Positions 26,315 through 35,858 of a DNA stretch of 64,000 nucleotides are shown here, in pieces. Position numbers and translations under genes: made by a program. Each line of letters begins with the position of its first letter. Position 1 is the stretch's first letter. The notes under the pieces were generated by a model that was given only the letters and a program-made list of their open reading frames with translations, was not told where the DNA came from and did not search any database. The stretch is from Agrilactobacillus fermenti (GTDB lineage Bacteria > Bacillota > Bacilli > Lactobacillales > Lactobacillaceae), in the NCBI RefSeq assembly GCF_021030645.1, contig NZ_JACGCJ010000006.1, forward strand, positions 40,089 to 104,088, read 5' to 3'.

Positions 26315-27370
26315 ATGAAAATTGTTGTCTTAGCTGGAGGTCGTAGCACTGAACGCAATGTGTCACTGTCCTCTGGTGCCAAAGTTGCTAATGCGCTGCG
26401 ACGCAAGGGACATAATGTTGCTCTGGTTGATCTGTTTCTAGGTGTTGATGCCCAGACACCCGCTGAAATTGACGCCCTATTCACAGAAGCCCAAACTGAA
26501 GCAAGTTATAAGATCAGCGATGCAATTTTGACAGATGATGATATCAATGCATTAAGAACGGATGGCACTAAGGGGTTGTTCGGCAAGAATGTTTTACCAG
26601 TTTTACAATCAGCCGACATTGTTTATTTAGGCTTACATGGTGAAGATGGTGAAAACGGTAAAGTCCAAGCTGTCTTAGATTTATTTGAAATTCGTTATAC
26701 TGGTAGCGGCCCACTGGCATCTGGCATGGCAATGAACAAGAAAGTCAGCAAGGAAATCATGTTATATAACAATATCCAAACGGCTGATTTCATCGTTGTC
26801 CGCGCGACTGATCCACGCCCAACAAGTTTGCCGTTTGACTTTCCGGTTGTTGTCAAACCCAGCAATGGCGGCTCAAGTATTGGGACACATATTGTGCGGC
26901 AGCAAGCTGATTTGTCAGGGGCACTCGACGATGCCTTTCGCTTTGATGACGAATTGCTAATTGAGGCCTTTGTTACGGGTCGTGAATTCTCCTTAGGTCT
27001 TGTGAACGGTCAAGCTATGCCCGCTATTGAGATTAAAGTCAATGATGGTTGGTATGACTTTGAACACAAATTCCAGGATAACAAAACGACTTTTGTTACC
27101 CCACCAGATATTCCAGAAGCTATTCACGAAGATATGAAAGCTATTGCTGCTGAAACTTTCCAAGCTTTAGGTATGGCAAACTACGGCCGCATCGACTTTC
27201 TTTGGAATGAGGCTGATGGCTTATATGTTATCGAGGCTAATTCATTGCCTGGCATGACACCACTCTCGTTGCTACCACAAGAAGCTGCGGCAGTGGGTAT
27301 CAGTTATGAAGATCTCTGCGATTCGATCGTTCAAGGTAAAATGAAACTATACGAAGCTCAAAATAATTAG
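26315..27370 (+). CDS. ddl: D-alanine--D-alanine/D-lactate ligase
   Basis: 351 aa ATP-grasp ligase making the peptidoglycan terminal depsi/dipeptide. [44 protein letters not shown] and [15 protein letters not shown] are Ddl motifs. In the omega loop the sequence is [12 protein letters not shown]; the position that is Tyr216 in E. coli DdlB (AKY) is Phe, the residue associated with D-Ala-D-lactate synthesis and intrinsic vancomycin resistance in Leuconostoc and many lactobacilli. Start at ATG 26315 with GGAGG 8 nt upstream; 32 codons of upstream open frame are not coding. Confidence 0.93.
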   Translation: MKIVVLAGGRSTERNVSLSSGAKVANALRRKGHNVALVDLFLGVDAQTPAEIDALFTEAQTEASYKISDAILTDDDINALRTDGTKGLFGKNVLPVLQSADIVYLGLHGEDGENGKVQAVLDLFEIRYTGSGPLASGMAMNKKVSKEIMLYNNIQTADFIVVRATDPRPTSLPFDFPVVVKPSNGGSSIGTHIVRQQADLSGALDDAFRFDDELLIEAFVTGREFSLGLVNGQAMPAIEIKVNDGWYDFEHKFQDNKTTFVTPPDIPEAIHEDMKAIAAETFQALGMANYGRIDFLWNEADGLYVIEANSLPGMTPLSLLPQEAAAVGISYEDLCDSIVQGKMKLYEAQNN

Positions 27371-27376
27371 CCCAAT

Positions 27377-27427
27377 AAAAAATACGGTACGTTCTTAGCA
27401 CTCTGCTAGAACATACCGTATTTTTTT
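27377..27427. terminator. Rho-independent terminator after ddl
   Basis: Stem AAAAAATACGGTACGTTCT with complement AGAACATACCGTATTTTTT (one mismatch) and T-run; symmetrical, also usable by the convergent 126-aa gene. Confidence 0.9.
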
Positions 27428-27432
27428 ACATA

Positions 27433-27813
27433 TTAGTGATCGTTGCGATACTGGATCTGTTTAACCATCCGTATTACAATGGCCATATTTTCTAATTCCT
27501 GATCAATCTCATCTAATTGAATATCTTTATGAAACTCATAATCTGGATCCATTTCAACTCCGGTCTGATTCAACACCTCAGTTAACAACTGCTTTTGTGT
27601 CTCATCAAACATTGAATACTCAAATGAACTTAACGTATAGCCTGCGTCCGTCAAACTTGCCCGCCGACCACTTAACGACAAATAAATTGTTTGATGACTA
27701 CGCAACGTGCAAATGGCAGTATCTACGTCAAATGCAAACATTTGTGGATCAACTTTTTGATATTCATGTTGTAAACGACCTAGGGAGTTTCGTCGATTAG
27801 TCACAGTCTTCAT
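27433..27813 (-). CDS. Uncharacterised 126-aa protein
   Basis: Soluble protein with no recognised domain. The first part has strand-like segments with TIYLSLSGRRASLTDAGYT, the second is acidic and helical (FHKDIQLDEIDQELENMAIV). GAGGCG lies 7 nt before the ATG. Monocistronic and convergent with ddl. Confidence 0.6.
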   Translation of the reverse strand: MKTVTNRRNSLGRLQHEYQKVDPQMFAFDVDTAICTLRSHQTIYLSLSGRRASLTDAGYTLSSFEYSMFDETQKQLLTEVLNQTGVEMDPDYEFHKDIQLDEIDQELENMAIVIRMVKQIQYRNDH

Positions 27814-28282
27814 AAGCTCGCCTCTAATTATCTTATCTGATTCATATTCTATTATAGATGATAATGATGACTTTTTAGAAATTATTTTTTGCTTTTTTAA
27901 AAAATAATTTCTGGTAACGATAGCACCCCCATCAAATCAACTTTTTATACAATTATTATTTTCTATTTAGGCCCCAATTTAAAAACCATGGTTATCTAAA
28001 ATTCACAGAAAATTCTAATTCTATTTAATCTTCATAGATTCATTCAATTTTATAAATACTCTATTCACTTCTTTAGCGTATTGTTTTGACTATTAACTAA
28101 TTGTGAGGTGATAATCCAAGCCTGAAGTTACCATGAATGGCTCACCACCTTTTTTCGCCACTCTTGTTAGTGCTCAGGTGCTGAGCGCCTTTGGTCTAAC
28201 TCTCTCTTGTGGAATCATATTATTTATAAAAATTGCCAAAATAGTTTATGATAAGCATACTAACTAGCTGGAGGTCTTAGTA
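27814..28282. other. Gene-free AT-rich interval containing a repeat remnant
   Basis: No credible reading frame. The first 270 bp are very AT-rich and unremarkable; from about 28133 there is a fragment of the interspersed repeat, then the promoter/RBS region (CTGGAGG) of the next gene. Confidence 0.6.
28133..28206 (+). repeat. Partial (right-half) copy of the interspersed repeat
   Basis: ATGGCTCACCACC, CTTGTTAGTGCTCAGGTGC and TGAGCGCCTTTGGTC correspond to the right half of the consensus; the left end is missing or too diverged to see. Confidence 0.65.
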
Positions 28283-29182
28283 ATGCCGACAAATCAAGCA
28301 CTTCATCTTGCCATCGATCAAATTAAGACGTTTGCCCCCTGGAAAGTATTTTGGCCATCTGACCCACTTGCCTTAGCAAATGCACACACTAATTTATTTG
28401 CGGTAGTACAGTTCATAAGTCCACAATATTGGCGTATCACTTATACCGATCAAGGCTTACGGTACTTACGAATTCAAACGGAAACTGGCTTCGAGGTTTG
28501 GGAGCCCAGTCAACTCTACCAGGACTATTTAGCAATCGATTTACGGTCTGAGCCGGCTTTTACCAAAAAGGTTGCTGGTATCACAGAACCCTTGCATGCT
28601 GAAGACCAAGCTACGATTGAAACTGTTATATTACAGTTAGTTGACTTATTACAACAATTGCCCAGTCATAAACGTATCACGACGCAACTAGATCAGCATA
28701 AAGTGCCTTTTTTACAATTTACAGAAACAACCAACCATTTAAGTTTTAAACAATTTAAACTGCCACGGCAGTCTGCCTTATTTTCTAGTATTAAAACGAC
28801 CGGTTTAAGCCGCTTACAAAACGCCCCATTACAACCGCTTAGTGTTGAATTCGCCGTCACTTATCTACCACAGCAGGTCACCAACACACAGGAAAAAGCA
28901 TTCTACCCTCAATTACTTTTAGCAATGGATCACACCAGTGGGCAAGTGATCAGTCAAGATGTGCTTGATCCTAAACTGACTGAAGCTGAAAATATTCGGC
29001 AGTGGCTGCTCGACTTATTACAGCGCTTTGGCAAACCTAGTAATATTTATACTCATTTTGGCGAGGGTCAGCAGCTTAAAAAAATAGCCACCAAATTAGG
29101 TATCGATTTGGTGACTGATGTGCCTTTGAAATATGTGGGCCAATTATATCAAGCACTGACAAGTGAATTGGCTCAAGTATAA
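28283..29182 (+). CDS. DUF7309/DUF6930-like protein
   Basis: 299 aa soluble protein. The C-terminal half (YPQLLLAMDHTSGQVISQDV, then a segment with RFGKPSNIYTHFGEGQQL) resembles the DUF6930 domain, and the N-terminal half the accompanying DUF7309 domain. These domains have no known function and often occur near pRiA4b ORF-3-like proteins, one of which is encoded at 45.1-46.6 kb. GGAGG lies 11 nt before the ATG. Assignment is from memory of the family pattern, not a search. Confidence 0.5.
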   Translation: MPTNQALHLAIDQIKTFAPWKVFWPSDPLALANAHTNLFAVVQFISPQYWRITYTDQGLRYLRIQTETGFEVWEPSQLYQDYLAIDLRSEPAFTKKVAGITEPLHAEDQATIETVILQLVDLLQQLPSHKRITTQLDQHKVPFLQFTETTNHLSFKQFKLPRQSALFSSIKTTGLSRLQNAPLQPLSVEFAVTYLPQQVTNTQEKAFYPQLLLAMDHTSGQVISQDVLDPKLTEAENIRQWLLDLLQRFGKPSNIYTHFGEGQQLKKIATKLGIDLVTDVPLKYVGQLYQALTSELAQV

Positions 29183-29208
29183 CTCGTGGGTACGACAAAA
29201 GGTAAGAA

Positions 29209-29382
29209 CTACCAGGTTTCATGGTTCCAGGTGCGCCCATCGATTTCAGCCTCAGCTTGTTCGATTCGACGAGTTTGTGCCTTTAATAAAATAATTGTTT
29301 CTTGATAAAGTGCCCGTGTTTCATAAGCAGGTGCTTTTTTTTGTAACATTTTTAATTGTTGGATCAAGGCTTCATTATTCAT
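29209..29382 (-). CDS. Small 57-aa helical protein
   Basis: Predicted mostly alpha-helical (MNNEALIQQLKMLQKKAP, then a long charged helix to the C-terminus). Start at ATG 29382 with AAAAGG about 8 nt upstream; it overlaps the stop of the oxidoreductase gene by 8 nt, so the two are co-translated. Function unknown. Confidence 0.55.
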   Translation of the reverse strand: MNNEALIQQLKMLQKKAPAYETRALYQETIILLKAQTRRIEQAEAEIDGRTWNHETW

Positions 29383-30064
29383 ATGGTTCACCTTTTAACA
29401 TCTGCAGTGTCTCTGTTAAATCAGTTAGATGCTCTTGATTTGCCTCTAAAGCTGCAATAATACCAGTTAATTGTGACTCAGCTTCAGTATTTTTCACCAA
29501 AGTTTGCAAGCGTTGAATCAACCACGTTTGCCGTTGGGCAAAATGATCTGTTTTCAATGTGAGATATTGTTGATAGGTGATTAATAAGTGCATCTTTTGT
29601 TGCTCTGACAAATAGCTAAATTGCGAAATGATAAGCGGTGCGCGATACTGTAAATTCACTTTACGGGCAATACCCTCAAAGGGACGTAAATATTCCGATA
29701 AGGTAAACTGTTCTTGCCGCCCAGCAGCGAATTGTTTTTGATCCGTGCCCGTAGAAACCACCAGCCCCAATATTTTCCCAGAGAAATCTGGCAAGGTTTC
29801 TTCATGTTTGGTTTGTAATACCTGATCTAACCAAGCATACAAACTGGCCGGTGCACTATACCAATAAAGTGGAAATTGAAATATAATTTGATCTGCCTGT
29901 TGTATTAATTGCCGTTCAGCAATAATATCCATATGCAAATCAGGATATACCTGATCCAATATATGCCAGGTCACTTGTGATAAGGACTGCGCGCTTGCCT
30001 GTAGAAAAGCCTGCGTTCCAGAATTGTCATAATCAGGATGCGCAATCACAACCAATGTTCGCAT
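29375..30064 (-). CDS. Flavodoxin-fold NAD(P)H dehydrogenase (quinone)/oxidoreductase
   Basis: 229 aa. LVVIAHPDYDNSGTQAFLQ at the N-terminus, FQFPLYWYSAPASLYAWLDQ and LGLVVSTG are the FMN/active-site segments of the MdaB/KefF/GSP14 family. The C-terminal ~45 residues are extra, helical and charged. Likely reduces quinones or other electrophiles. Cotranscribed with the small gene downstream. Confidence 0.85.
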   Translation of the reverse strand: MRTLVVIAHPDYDNSGTQAFLQASAQSLSQVTWHILDQVYPDLHMDIIAERQLIQQADQIIFQFPLYWYSAPASLYAWLDQVLQTKHEETLPDFSGKILGLVVSTGTDQKQFAAGRQEQFTLSEYLRPFEGIARKVNLQYRAPLIISQFSYLSEQQKMHLLITYQQYLTLKTDHFAQRQTWLIQRLQTLVKNTEAESQLTGIIAALEANQEHLTDLTETLQMLKGEPYE

Positions 30065-30084
30065 CTTTTGCCTACCTCCTTGAA

Positions 30085-33000
30085 TTAAGTTTCTGGTAAT
30101 AACACCTTCGTATGACTGCGACCTTGACCGTCAGCTACTACTTGGATTTGGTAAGGAATTTGATCTTTCAGCGCTTGAACATGGGAAATGATGCCGATCA
30201 TACGATGATCGCCTTCGATGTTTTCCAAGGCGGCTAGAGCCATTTGCAAAGCATCTTGGTCTAGCGAGCCAAACCCTTCATCTACAAATAATGTATCGAT
30301 CACAATGCCACCAGACCGATTTTGGATCACTTCACCCAACGCTAGCGCCAAACTCAAGGCGGCGATGAAACTTTCCCCACCAGATAAGGTATGCACACTA
30401 CGCGATTTACCAACATTATCATCGTAGACATCAATTTCTAACCCGGTATTTTTTTGATATGTTCCTGTTTCTTGATGTAGTTGCAATTGATAACGTCCTG
30501 AACTCAGCTGCTGTAGATGTGTATTGGCAACATTTAGGATCTCCAATAAATGTTCCCGCAAGACATAACGTTCCAGACTAAGCTTAGCCTCGCCACTACC
30601 GGTGATGGTTTCCACTAATAATTGCAATTGATTCAGTGTCTCGGCTTGAGCTTGGATTTGCTGATAGCTCGTTTGAATTTCTGCCAAAGTCTGCGTGTTT
30701 AAAATATGTGTTTCCGATTGAGTCTCGTACGTTTGATCCACAGTTTGTTTTTGCGTCATCAATGCTTGAATCGTTTCCTGATCAGCCGCTAAGTCATAAG
30801 GACTTTGACCAGCGACCAACGTTTCATAAGTCTTGATCTGGGTCTGGAGTTTAGCCTGTGTGGCTTCAAAATCGGTGACCTGCTTAGTTTTACGATCCAT
30901 CGTTTCCACTTGACCTAACAAGTGTTCAAATTCAGACCAATCAACCATACCAAAGTGTGCCTCAATTGCTTGCTCTAAATGCTGTTTTAGCTGGGCCTGT
31001 TTACTTTGCGTATCTTGCAGCTGTGCTTGATAAACTTTGATCTGAGACTGACCACTAGCCAATTGTTCTTGCTGAGCCTGCAATGCGGTATTTTTTTGTT
31101 TTAGTTCGGTATTAAAATCTGTAATTTGCCGGGTCAACGTTGTTAAATGTTGATCCAAAGCTGCTAGATCAGTAAAAGCATCTGGTACTTGAGCTTGAGC
31201 ATCTTCTAATTGTGTTTGCGCTTTAGCCAAAGCTTGCTGCGCTGCTTGTACCCGTGCTTGGGTTTGCTGTTGGGCTGTCGTCAATGTCTGAATCTGACTT
31301 TGTGCCTGTTGTAATGTTGTTTGTTGCGTTGTTAATTGCTGTTTTTGCGTTTGCAGTGCTGTCTGACGTTGTTGATTCAGTCTAATTGCTTGTTGTAAAG
31401 CAGTGATTGCAGCATCATAGGTCGCTGTTTCAGGTTGGATCGCTAATGTCGCTAATTCGGCCTCAAATTCAGCTTGCGCTTGGTGTATCTGCTGTTGTAC
31501 TGTCAGAAACTGTTCTTCTAAACTGGCCACTTTACTTTTCTGCGCCGCCAAATTTGACACTTGCGCATTGGCCTGCGCATTGGCTTGTTTATACTCCGCT
31601 TCAGTCACAACGGTTGTCGCTACAGCCACCGCTGGCTGCGGGTGCGCCGTACTGCCGCATACTGGGCAAGGCTGTCCTGGCGTTAATTCTTGAGCCAAGT
31701 TATAAATCTGACTGCGAATCCAATTTTGACGCACTGTCTGGGCAGCTTGTTTGGCATCTGCAACTTGACTTGTCAACGCTGTGGCCTGTGCTTGCTGTGT
31801 TTGAACGGCTCGCTGCAATCGATTGGCAGCCTTGACCTGTGTATCGATACTGGCAGCTTGCTTTGACAAACTTTTAAGCTGCAAAGCACGATTCGTCTGT
31901 TGATTCAATTGTTCTGGTACTTGAGCTAAATCTGCAATCGTTTGCTCTAATTTAGCAATGTTCGCTTGCTGCCGCTGCAACTCATCTTGTTGTGCTGCCG
32001 CTTGAGCTTGAATCACTGTAGCGTTTTTTTGGGCCACCTGCATTTGACCTTGTAAAGTCTGGACGCGTTCAAAGGCTGGCCGCTGTTGTTTTAAAACGGC
32101 CGCTTGGGCTTGCCGCGCATCTTGTTCAGGCTGCTGCTGGGCTAAATGAGCGACCTGTTGCTGTAAAAGCGCTGTACTCTTGGTCAACTCTGCCACATGC
32201 TGTGTTGCTTTATCTTTCTGTCCCTGCAAATTCAATTGTTGCGCTTGATAAGCTTGCAGCTGTTTGTAATCAGCTGCTTGCGTTTGCGCCCATTTAAGTG
32301 CTTTAAGCTCAACTTTTATTTGTTCGATTTCAGTCGCTTGTTGCGCTAATGTCTGGATCTGTTGCCGCAGATCCTGTAACTGTTTAAGCTGTTGATTTAC
32401 TTGTTCATGTTGTTTTTGTTGTTGCCGCTGTTGCTCTATTTGCTGCTGTAAAGCTGTCTGCTGCTGTTTCAGTTTTGTCACTTGTGCTTGCAAAGTCTGG
32501 GCTTGGGTCTTTGCTAACTGCAATTTATCATTAAAAGATAAGTCATTAAAATTTTCTGGCCGCTCTAGCCAGTGGATCTTTGCCACATTCGTATCAACGA
32601 CTTGTTGCAACCCCTGGCTCTTTTGCTTAACCGCCTTTAACTGATTACGCAAAGCCTCCCCCCAGCGCTGATAGAGTTGGGTACGAAAAAGCTTACGCAG
32701 CACTTTTTCTTTGTCATCACTGCTAGCCGTTAAAAAGCGCCGAAACTCGCCTTGAGGTAATAAGATAATTTGTGAAAATTGAGCCCGATTGATCTGCAGT
32801 AGATCTTCAATTTTCAAATTAACATCGACAACCTTAGTAATCTCCGCCGTCACTTGCTCCGCTTGATAGGTCCGTAAACGGCACTCCGCATTATAGACTT
32901 TTTCACCATTGCCCCGTTTCTTAGCCAGAACCTGCTTGGGCCGTCGCCAGATCTCATAGACTGTTTGCTGATGTTCAAACCGAAAAGTGACTTCCGTAGG

Positions 33001-33222
33001 TGTATCATTGTCAGCAAAATCAGAACGCAAGCTCGGTGCTGGACGATCTTCAGTCGCACTTTCACCATAGAGGGCAAAAGTCATGGCATCAAATATCGTT
33101 GATTTACCGCTGCCCGTTTGGCCTGAGATCAGAAATAATGGTACCTGATCCAAACCTGTAAAATCAATGGTCTCCTGCTCATAAGGGCCGAAGTTCTTTA
33201 GTTGTAATTTTAAGGGTTTCAC
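30085..33222 (-). CDS. sbcC: SbcC, ATPase subunit of the SbcCD DNA nuclease
   Basis: 1045 aa SMC-like protein. Walker A GQTGSGKST near residue 35, two long Gln/Ala-rich coiled coils, a zinc hook CPVC near residue 517, the signature LSGGESFIAALSLALALG and Walker B VIDTLFVDEGFGSLD near the C-terminus. It forms with SbcD an ATP-dependent nuclease that cleaves hairpins and palindromes. The coils are unusually glutamine-rich. The start overlaps the sbcD stop by 4 nt. Confidence 0.95.
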   Translation of the reverse strand: MKPLKLQLKNFGPYEQETIDFTGLDQVPLFLISGQTGSGKSTIFDAMTFALYGESATEDRPAPSLRSDFADNDTPTEVTFRFEHQQTVYEIWRRPKQVLAKKRGNGEKVYNAECRLRTYQAEQVTAEITKVVDVNLKIEDLLQINRAQFSQIILLPQGEFRRFLTASSDDKEKVLRKLFRTQLYQRWGEALRNQLKAVKQKSQGLQQVVDTNVAKIHWLERPENFNDLSFNDKLQLAKTQAQTLQAQVTKLKQQQTALQQQIEQQRQQQKQHEQVNQQLKQLQDLRQQIQTLAQQATEIEQIKVELKALKWAQTQAADYKQLQAYQAQQLNLQGQKDKATQHVAELTKSTALLQQQVAHLAQQQPEQDARQAQAAVLKQQRPAFERVQTLQGQMQVAQKNATVIQAQAAAQQDELQRQQANIAKLEQTIADLAQVPEQLNQQTNRALQLKSLSKQAASIDTQVKAANRLQRAVQTQQAQATALTSQVADAKQAAQTVRQNWIRSQIYNLAQELTPGQPCPVCGSTAHPQPAVAVATTVVTEAEYKQANAQANAQVSNLAAQKSKVASLEEQFLTVQQQIHQAQAEFEAELATLAIQPETATYDAAITALQQAIRLNQQRQTALQTQKQQLTTQQTTLQQAQSQIQTLTTAQQQTQARVQAAQQALAKAQTQLEDAQAQVPDAFTDLAALDQHLTTLTRQITDFNTELKQKNTALQAQQEQLASGQSQIKVYQAQLQDTQSKQAQLKQHLEQAIEAHFGMVDWSEFEHLLGQVETMDRKTKQVTDFEATQAKLQTQIKTYETLVAGQSPYDLAADQETIQALMTQKQTVDQTYETQSETHILNTQTLAEIQTSYQQIQAQAETLNQLQLLVETITGSGEAKLSLERYVLREHLLEILNVANTHLQQLSSGRYQLQLHQETGTYQKNTGLEIDVYDDNVGKSRSVHTLSGGESFIAALSLALALGEVIQNRSGGIVIDTLFVDEGFGSLDQDALQMALAALENIEGDHRMIGIISHVQALKDQIPYQIQVVADGQGRSHTKVLLPET

Positions 33223-34343
33223 GATTGCTGCACCTCATTTGCTTGTTTCAAAGCTGCTGCCGCCCATTGTTTTTGCTGTTCTGTCAAATCTTCTTTAGCT
33301 ACATGCTCGTAGAAATCATTCAGCAAATCTAAGGGTGATTTATGGGCTAAGTCCAAAGTTTGCATAGCCACCTGAGTGGTATAACCTTGGGCACGTTCCA
33401 AACTAATGATATTCGGATAAATTTCCCGTAAACGCGCTAGTACGTTCACAATTGGCTTGGTATCCGTCAGTGTGATGCCCAAATAGTCGTCACATTTTAA
33501 TTGCCCGTAATAATCGGGATCGGTCAAATGTGCAAAACTATCTGTCAATTGCACGACATCATTGATTGGCGTTAGTGGTTTGAAAGTACGAGACATATCT
33601 GCCGTATCAATTAGCCAGACCCCCTTTTGCTGATGTGCTTCAGATAATGAGAACTTCACTGGCGATCCACTGTAACGCGCATTGTCAGCATGTAAAGCAT
33701 CTTTACCATGCAGATGCCCCAATGCCACATAATCAAAATCTTGTAGTAAATTGACCGGGATAGCACCTAAACCGCCGACTTTTAACTGCGTCTCTGAGTC
33801 CGTGGTGGCACTGCCATCCGCAAAGAAATGAGCGACCAAAATCTGGCGCTTATCGGCATCAAATTTGGTTTTCATTCGCGTTACGATTCGTGCCATTGCC
33901 GCAGCTACGTTCTTGATTGCTGGATCATTGAAATATTGCTGTGCTTGAAATGTCTCAAAATAAGGCAAGAGAAAAATTTGGATATCAGTTAATTCAATCG
34001 GCTCAAAAGCTTGTGCCAGCTCCGTCGCTAAATAATAATTTGTTGCTTGATACCAAGGCGCCCCCGTTGCTAATCGGATGGCACTATCATGATTGCCTGA
34101 AATGGCGTAAATCGGTAACTGGTCATGTAAATTCAACCGCTGAATCATGTCATTTAATAACGCCACTGCTTGTTCAGAAGGCAAACTACGATCATATAGA
34201 TCACCGGCAATAATGACGCCATCAACTTTTGCTTCCAAGGCAATCGCTTCAATTTGTTTAAACGCATGCTCTTGTTCAGCTGTTAAATCAAAGCCGTGTA
34301 AACGCCGACCAATATGCCAATCCGCTGTATGTAATAAGCGCAC
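33219..34343 (-). CDS. sbcD: SbcD, nuclease subunit of SbcCD
   Basis: 374 aa Mre11-like metallophosphoesterase. LLHTADWHIGRRLHG, IIAGDLYDRSLPS, AISGNHDSA and LGHLHGKD are the metal-binding motifs. Start at GTG 34343 with AGAGGAG 8 nt upstream; the open frame extends 42 codons further but there it reads through a short repeat copy and is not coding. The palindrome-cutting role is notable in a genome rich in palindromic repeats. Confidence 0.94.
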   Translation of the reverse strand: MRLLHTADWHIGRRLHGFDLTAEQEHAFKQIEAIALEAKVDGVIIAGDLYDRSLPSEQAVALLNDMIQRLNLHDQLPIYAISGNHDSAIRLATGAPWYQATNYYLATELAQAFEPIELTDIQIFLLPYFETFQAQQYFNDPAIKNVAAAMARIVTRMKTKFDADKRQILVAHFFADGSATTDSETQLKVGGLGAIPVNLLQDFDYVALGHLHGKDALHADNARYSGSPVKFSLSEAHQQKGVWLIDTADMSRTFKPLTPINDVVQLTDSFAHLTDPDYYGQLKCDDYLGITLTDTKPIVNVLARLREIYPNIISLERAQGYTTQVAMQTLDLAHKSPLDLLNDFYEHVAKEDLTEQQKQWAAAALKQANEVQQS

Positions 34344-34351
34344 TTCAATCA

Positions 34352-34436
34352 CTCCTCTATTGTGTGCGAACAGATTTATTTTAAACGTGTTCCAAAAGGC
34401 AACACCTTTTGTCTCACTCTCTCCTCTATCGTGTGC
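34352..34436 (+). repeat. Short interspersed-repeat copy inside a 16-bp near-perfect direct repeat
   Basis: The sequence CTCCTCTATTGTGTGC (34352-34367) recurs as CTCCTCTATCGTGTGC (34421-34436). Between them lies a short end-to-end repeat copy (34379-34420: TTTAAACGTGTTCCAAAAGG joined to CCTTTTGTCTCACTCT). The direct repeats look like a target duplication or recombination footprint. The first copy contains the sbcD Shine-Dalgarno sequence. Confidence 0.7.
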
Positions 34437-34445
34437 TTTAATCAA

Positions 34446-34487
34446 AACAAAAAATCTGACAAAAAACAAGTGTTCGCCAGATTTTAG
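34446..34487 (-). terminator. Terminator of the psiE transcription unit
   Basis: Stem AAAATCTG / CAGATTTTTT on the minus strand with long loop, immediately after the psiE stop codon. Confidence 0.6.
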
Positions 34488-34498
34488 CTTTAATTTAT

Positions 34499-34945
34499 TT
34501 ACTTACGCTTAATTTCATCTGCTTCATGTCGATGGTTCAAAAAAGGGATACGATACTCGCTAAACTGCAAGGCAATCAGCGTTAAAACCAATAGGAAAAT
34601 CGATACGGATAATATCAAGGTCTGTACGGCATCATCATGGATCACCATTTCCTGCCGTAGAATCGCCGTGATCGCAATATATACTAAGTAACGAATCGGT
34701 ATATGGTGATCTTCATCGATATATTTACGAATCATCATGGTAAACTCAAAATACATAAAGAACGACAAACTTCCTCGAATGGTCGTCGCAAATGATAATT
34801 CATGATTGGCGCTTAACACGTGACCGCCTAAAACAAATAATTGACGGATCATGGAAATGACCATTAATAGCGCTAGAATGCCTAAAATAATATCCATCGT
34901 AACCGTGATCAGCTGTTTCATGTGTAACTTAAGATAAGCCAGCAT
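34499..34945 (-). CDS. PsiE-like phosphate-starvation-inducible membrane protein
   Basis: 148 aa with four hydrophobic segments; the charged loop MMIRKYIDEDHHIPIRYLVY is characteristic of the PsiE family. Function unknown; named for phosphate-starvation induction in E. coli. Start at ATG 34945 preceded by GGGGGTGGG; it overlaps the end of the HNH gene. Confidence 0.8.
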   Translation of the reverse strand: MLAYLKLHMKQLITVTMDIILGILALLMVISMIRQLFVLGGHVLSANHELSFATTIRGSLSFFMYFEFTMMIRKYIDEDHHIPIRYLVYIAITAILRQEMVIHDDAVQTLILSVSIFLLVLTLIALQFSEYRIPFLNHRHEADEIKRK

Positions 34946-35858
34946 CTTGCCCACCCCCAAAGTTTGCTTGTATTTGTGCCTGGGTCAAAATAAAATCATG
35001 TCGTAACTTTATTTGCTGCTGATAGTCGCTCGTGACACTATCGGCCACAAACTGTAAGACTTTAGCACGGTGACGAAAAGCTTGTAGCTGGGCATCTTGA
35101 ATATCAGCGGTCAAATGTTGCCGAGCAGCTAATTGACGCCGATTATGGTCAATTTCATTCTGTAAGGCACGCAACGTTTTTTCTGACTGTACCAGGCGAT
35201 GATTCAAGGGCATAATTCGCTGATTTAAAGTCACAAATAAATCATAGGGCATGTCACCTTTCAACCGATTACACTCTTTGCAGGCTAACGTTAAGTTATC
35301 AATGTGATTATCCTGACTCAAAAAAGCTGGATTCTTGTGATCCACACTATCTGCATAGCGGCCGCAATACTGACAAGTATAATGGTATTTTTCGCGAACC
35401 ATTTGCCGTGTCGTATAGTCTAACTTGTTCTGATGAAAATATTGTTTCACGTGAAACTTTAAGTGTTCCAAATCATCTAACAACACCCCTGTTAAAGGTA
35501 ATGATCCTGATTGGTCTTCCAAAGCAAGCACACTTTTGGCAAATTGAGCCAACGGCACGAGTTCTTGCAGCCGCTTTGGCCCAGTTAAATAATCCGTGAT
35601 CAACTTCGTCAAAGCTCGGCGTTTTTGTTTGGACAAAGCTAGCTTCGTTGGTGCTGCCACTGCGGTAGTTGCCCCCACATAGGTCTGTTCTCGTGCCTGT
35701 GCATAATAGAAAACATAAGGATTATAGAAAGTTTCATTCGTTAGACCCCTCTGACGGCAAAAATAACACAAACTAAAATATGTCTGATCAACGTGAAACA
35801 AACTTGCTGGTAAAGTTAACCCACAGTAAACGCAACGCAAATGAACTCCTGTGGTCAT
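34929..35858 (-). CDS. HNH endonuclease domain protein with N-terminal zinc finger
   Basis: 309 aa. N-terminal CVYCG ... CYFCRQRG forms a probable zinc ribbon; the HNH nuclease module is central (CQYCGRYADSVDHKNP, then NLTLACKECNRLKGD, about residues 155-205); the C-terminal third is helical. Genes of this type are often solitary chromosomal genes of unknown role, possibly DNA repair or defence. Start codon shares one base with the preceding stop (TAATG). Confidence 0.82.
   Translation of the reverse strand: MTTGVHLRCVYCGLTLPASLFHVDQTYFSLCYFCRQRGLTNETFYNPYVFYYAQAREQTYVGATTAVAAPTKLALSKQKRRALTKLITDYLTGPKRLQELVPLAQFAKSVLALEDQSGSLPLTGVLLDDLEHLKFHVKQYFHQNKLDYTTRQMVREKYHYTCQYCGRYADSVDHKNPAFLSQDNHIDNLTLACKECNRLKGDMPYDLFVTLNQRIMPLNHRLVQSEKTLRALQNEIDHNRRQLAARQHLTADIQDAQLQAFRHRAKVLQFVADSVTSDYQQQIKLRHDFILTQAQIQANFGGGQDAGLS

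Noticed and set aside
27814..28282. Possible small gene or ncRNA in the 470-bp gap
   Set aside because: Only AT-rich sequence and a degraded repeat copy; no promoter-terminator pair or reading frame stands out.
34344..34469. N-terminal extension of SbcD
   Set aside because: The extension reads through a short repeat copy; the Mre11-type N-terminus begins at the GTG 34343 with a good Shine-Dalgarno sequence.
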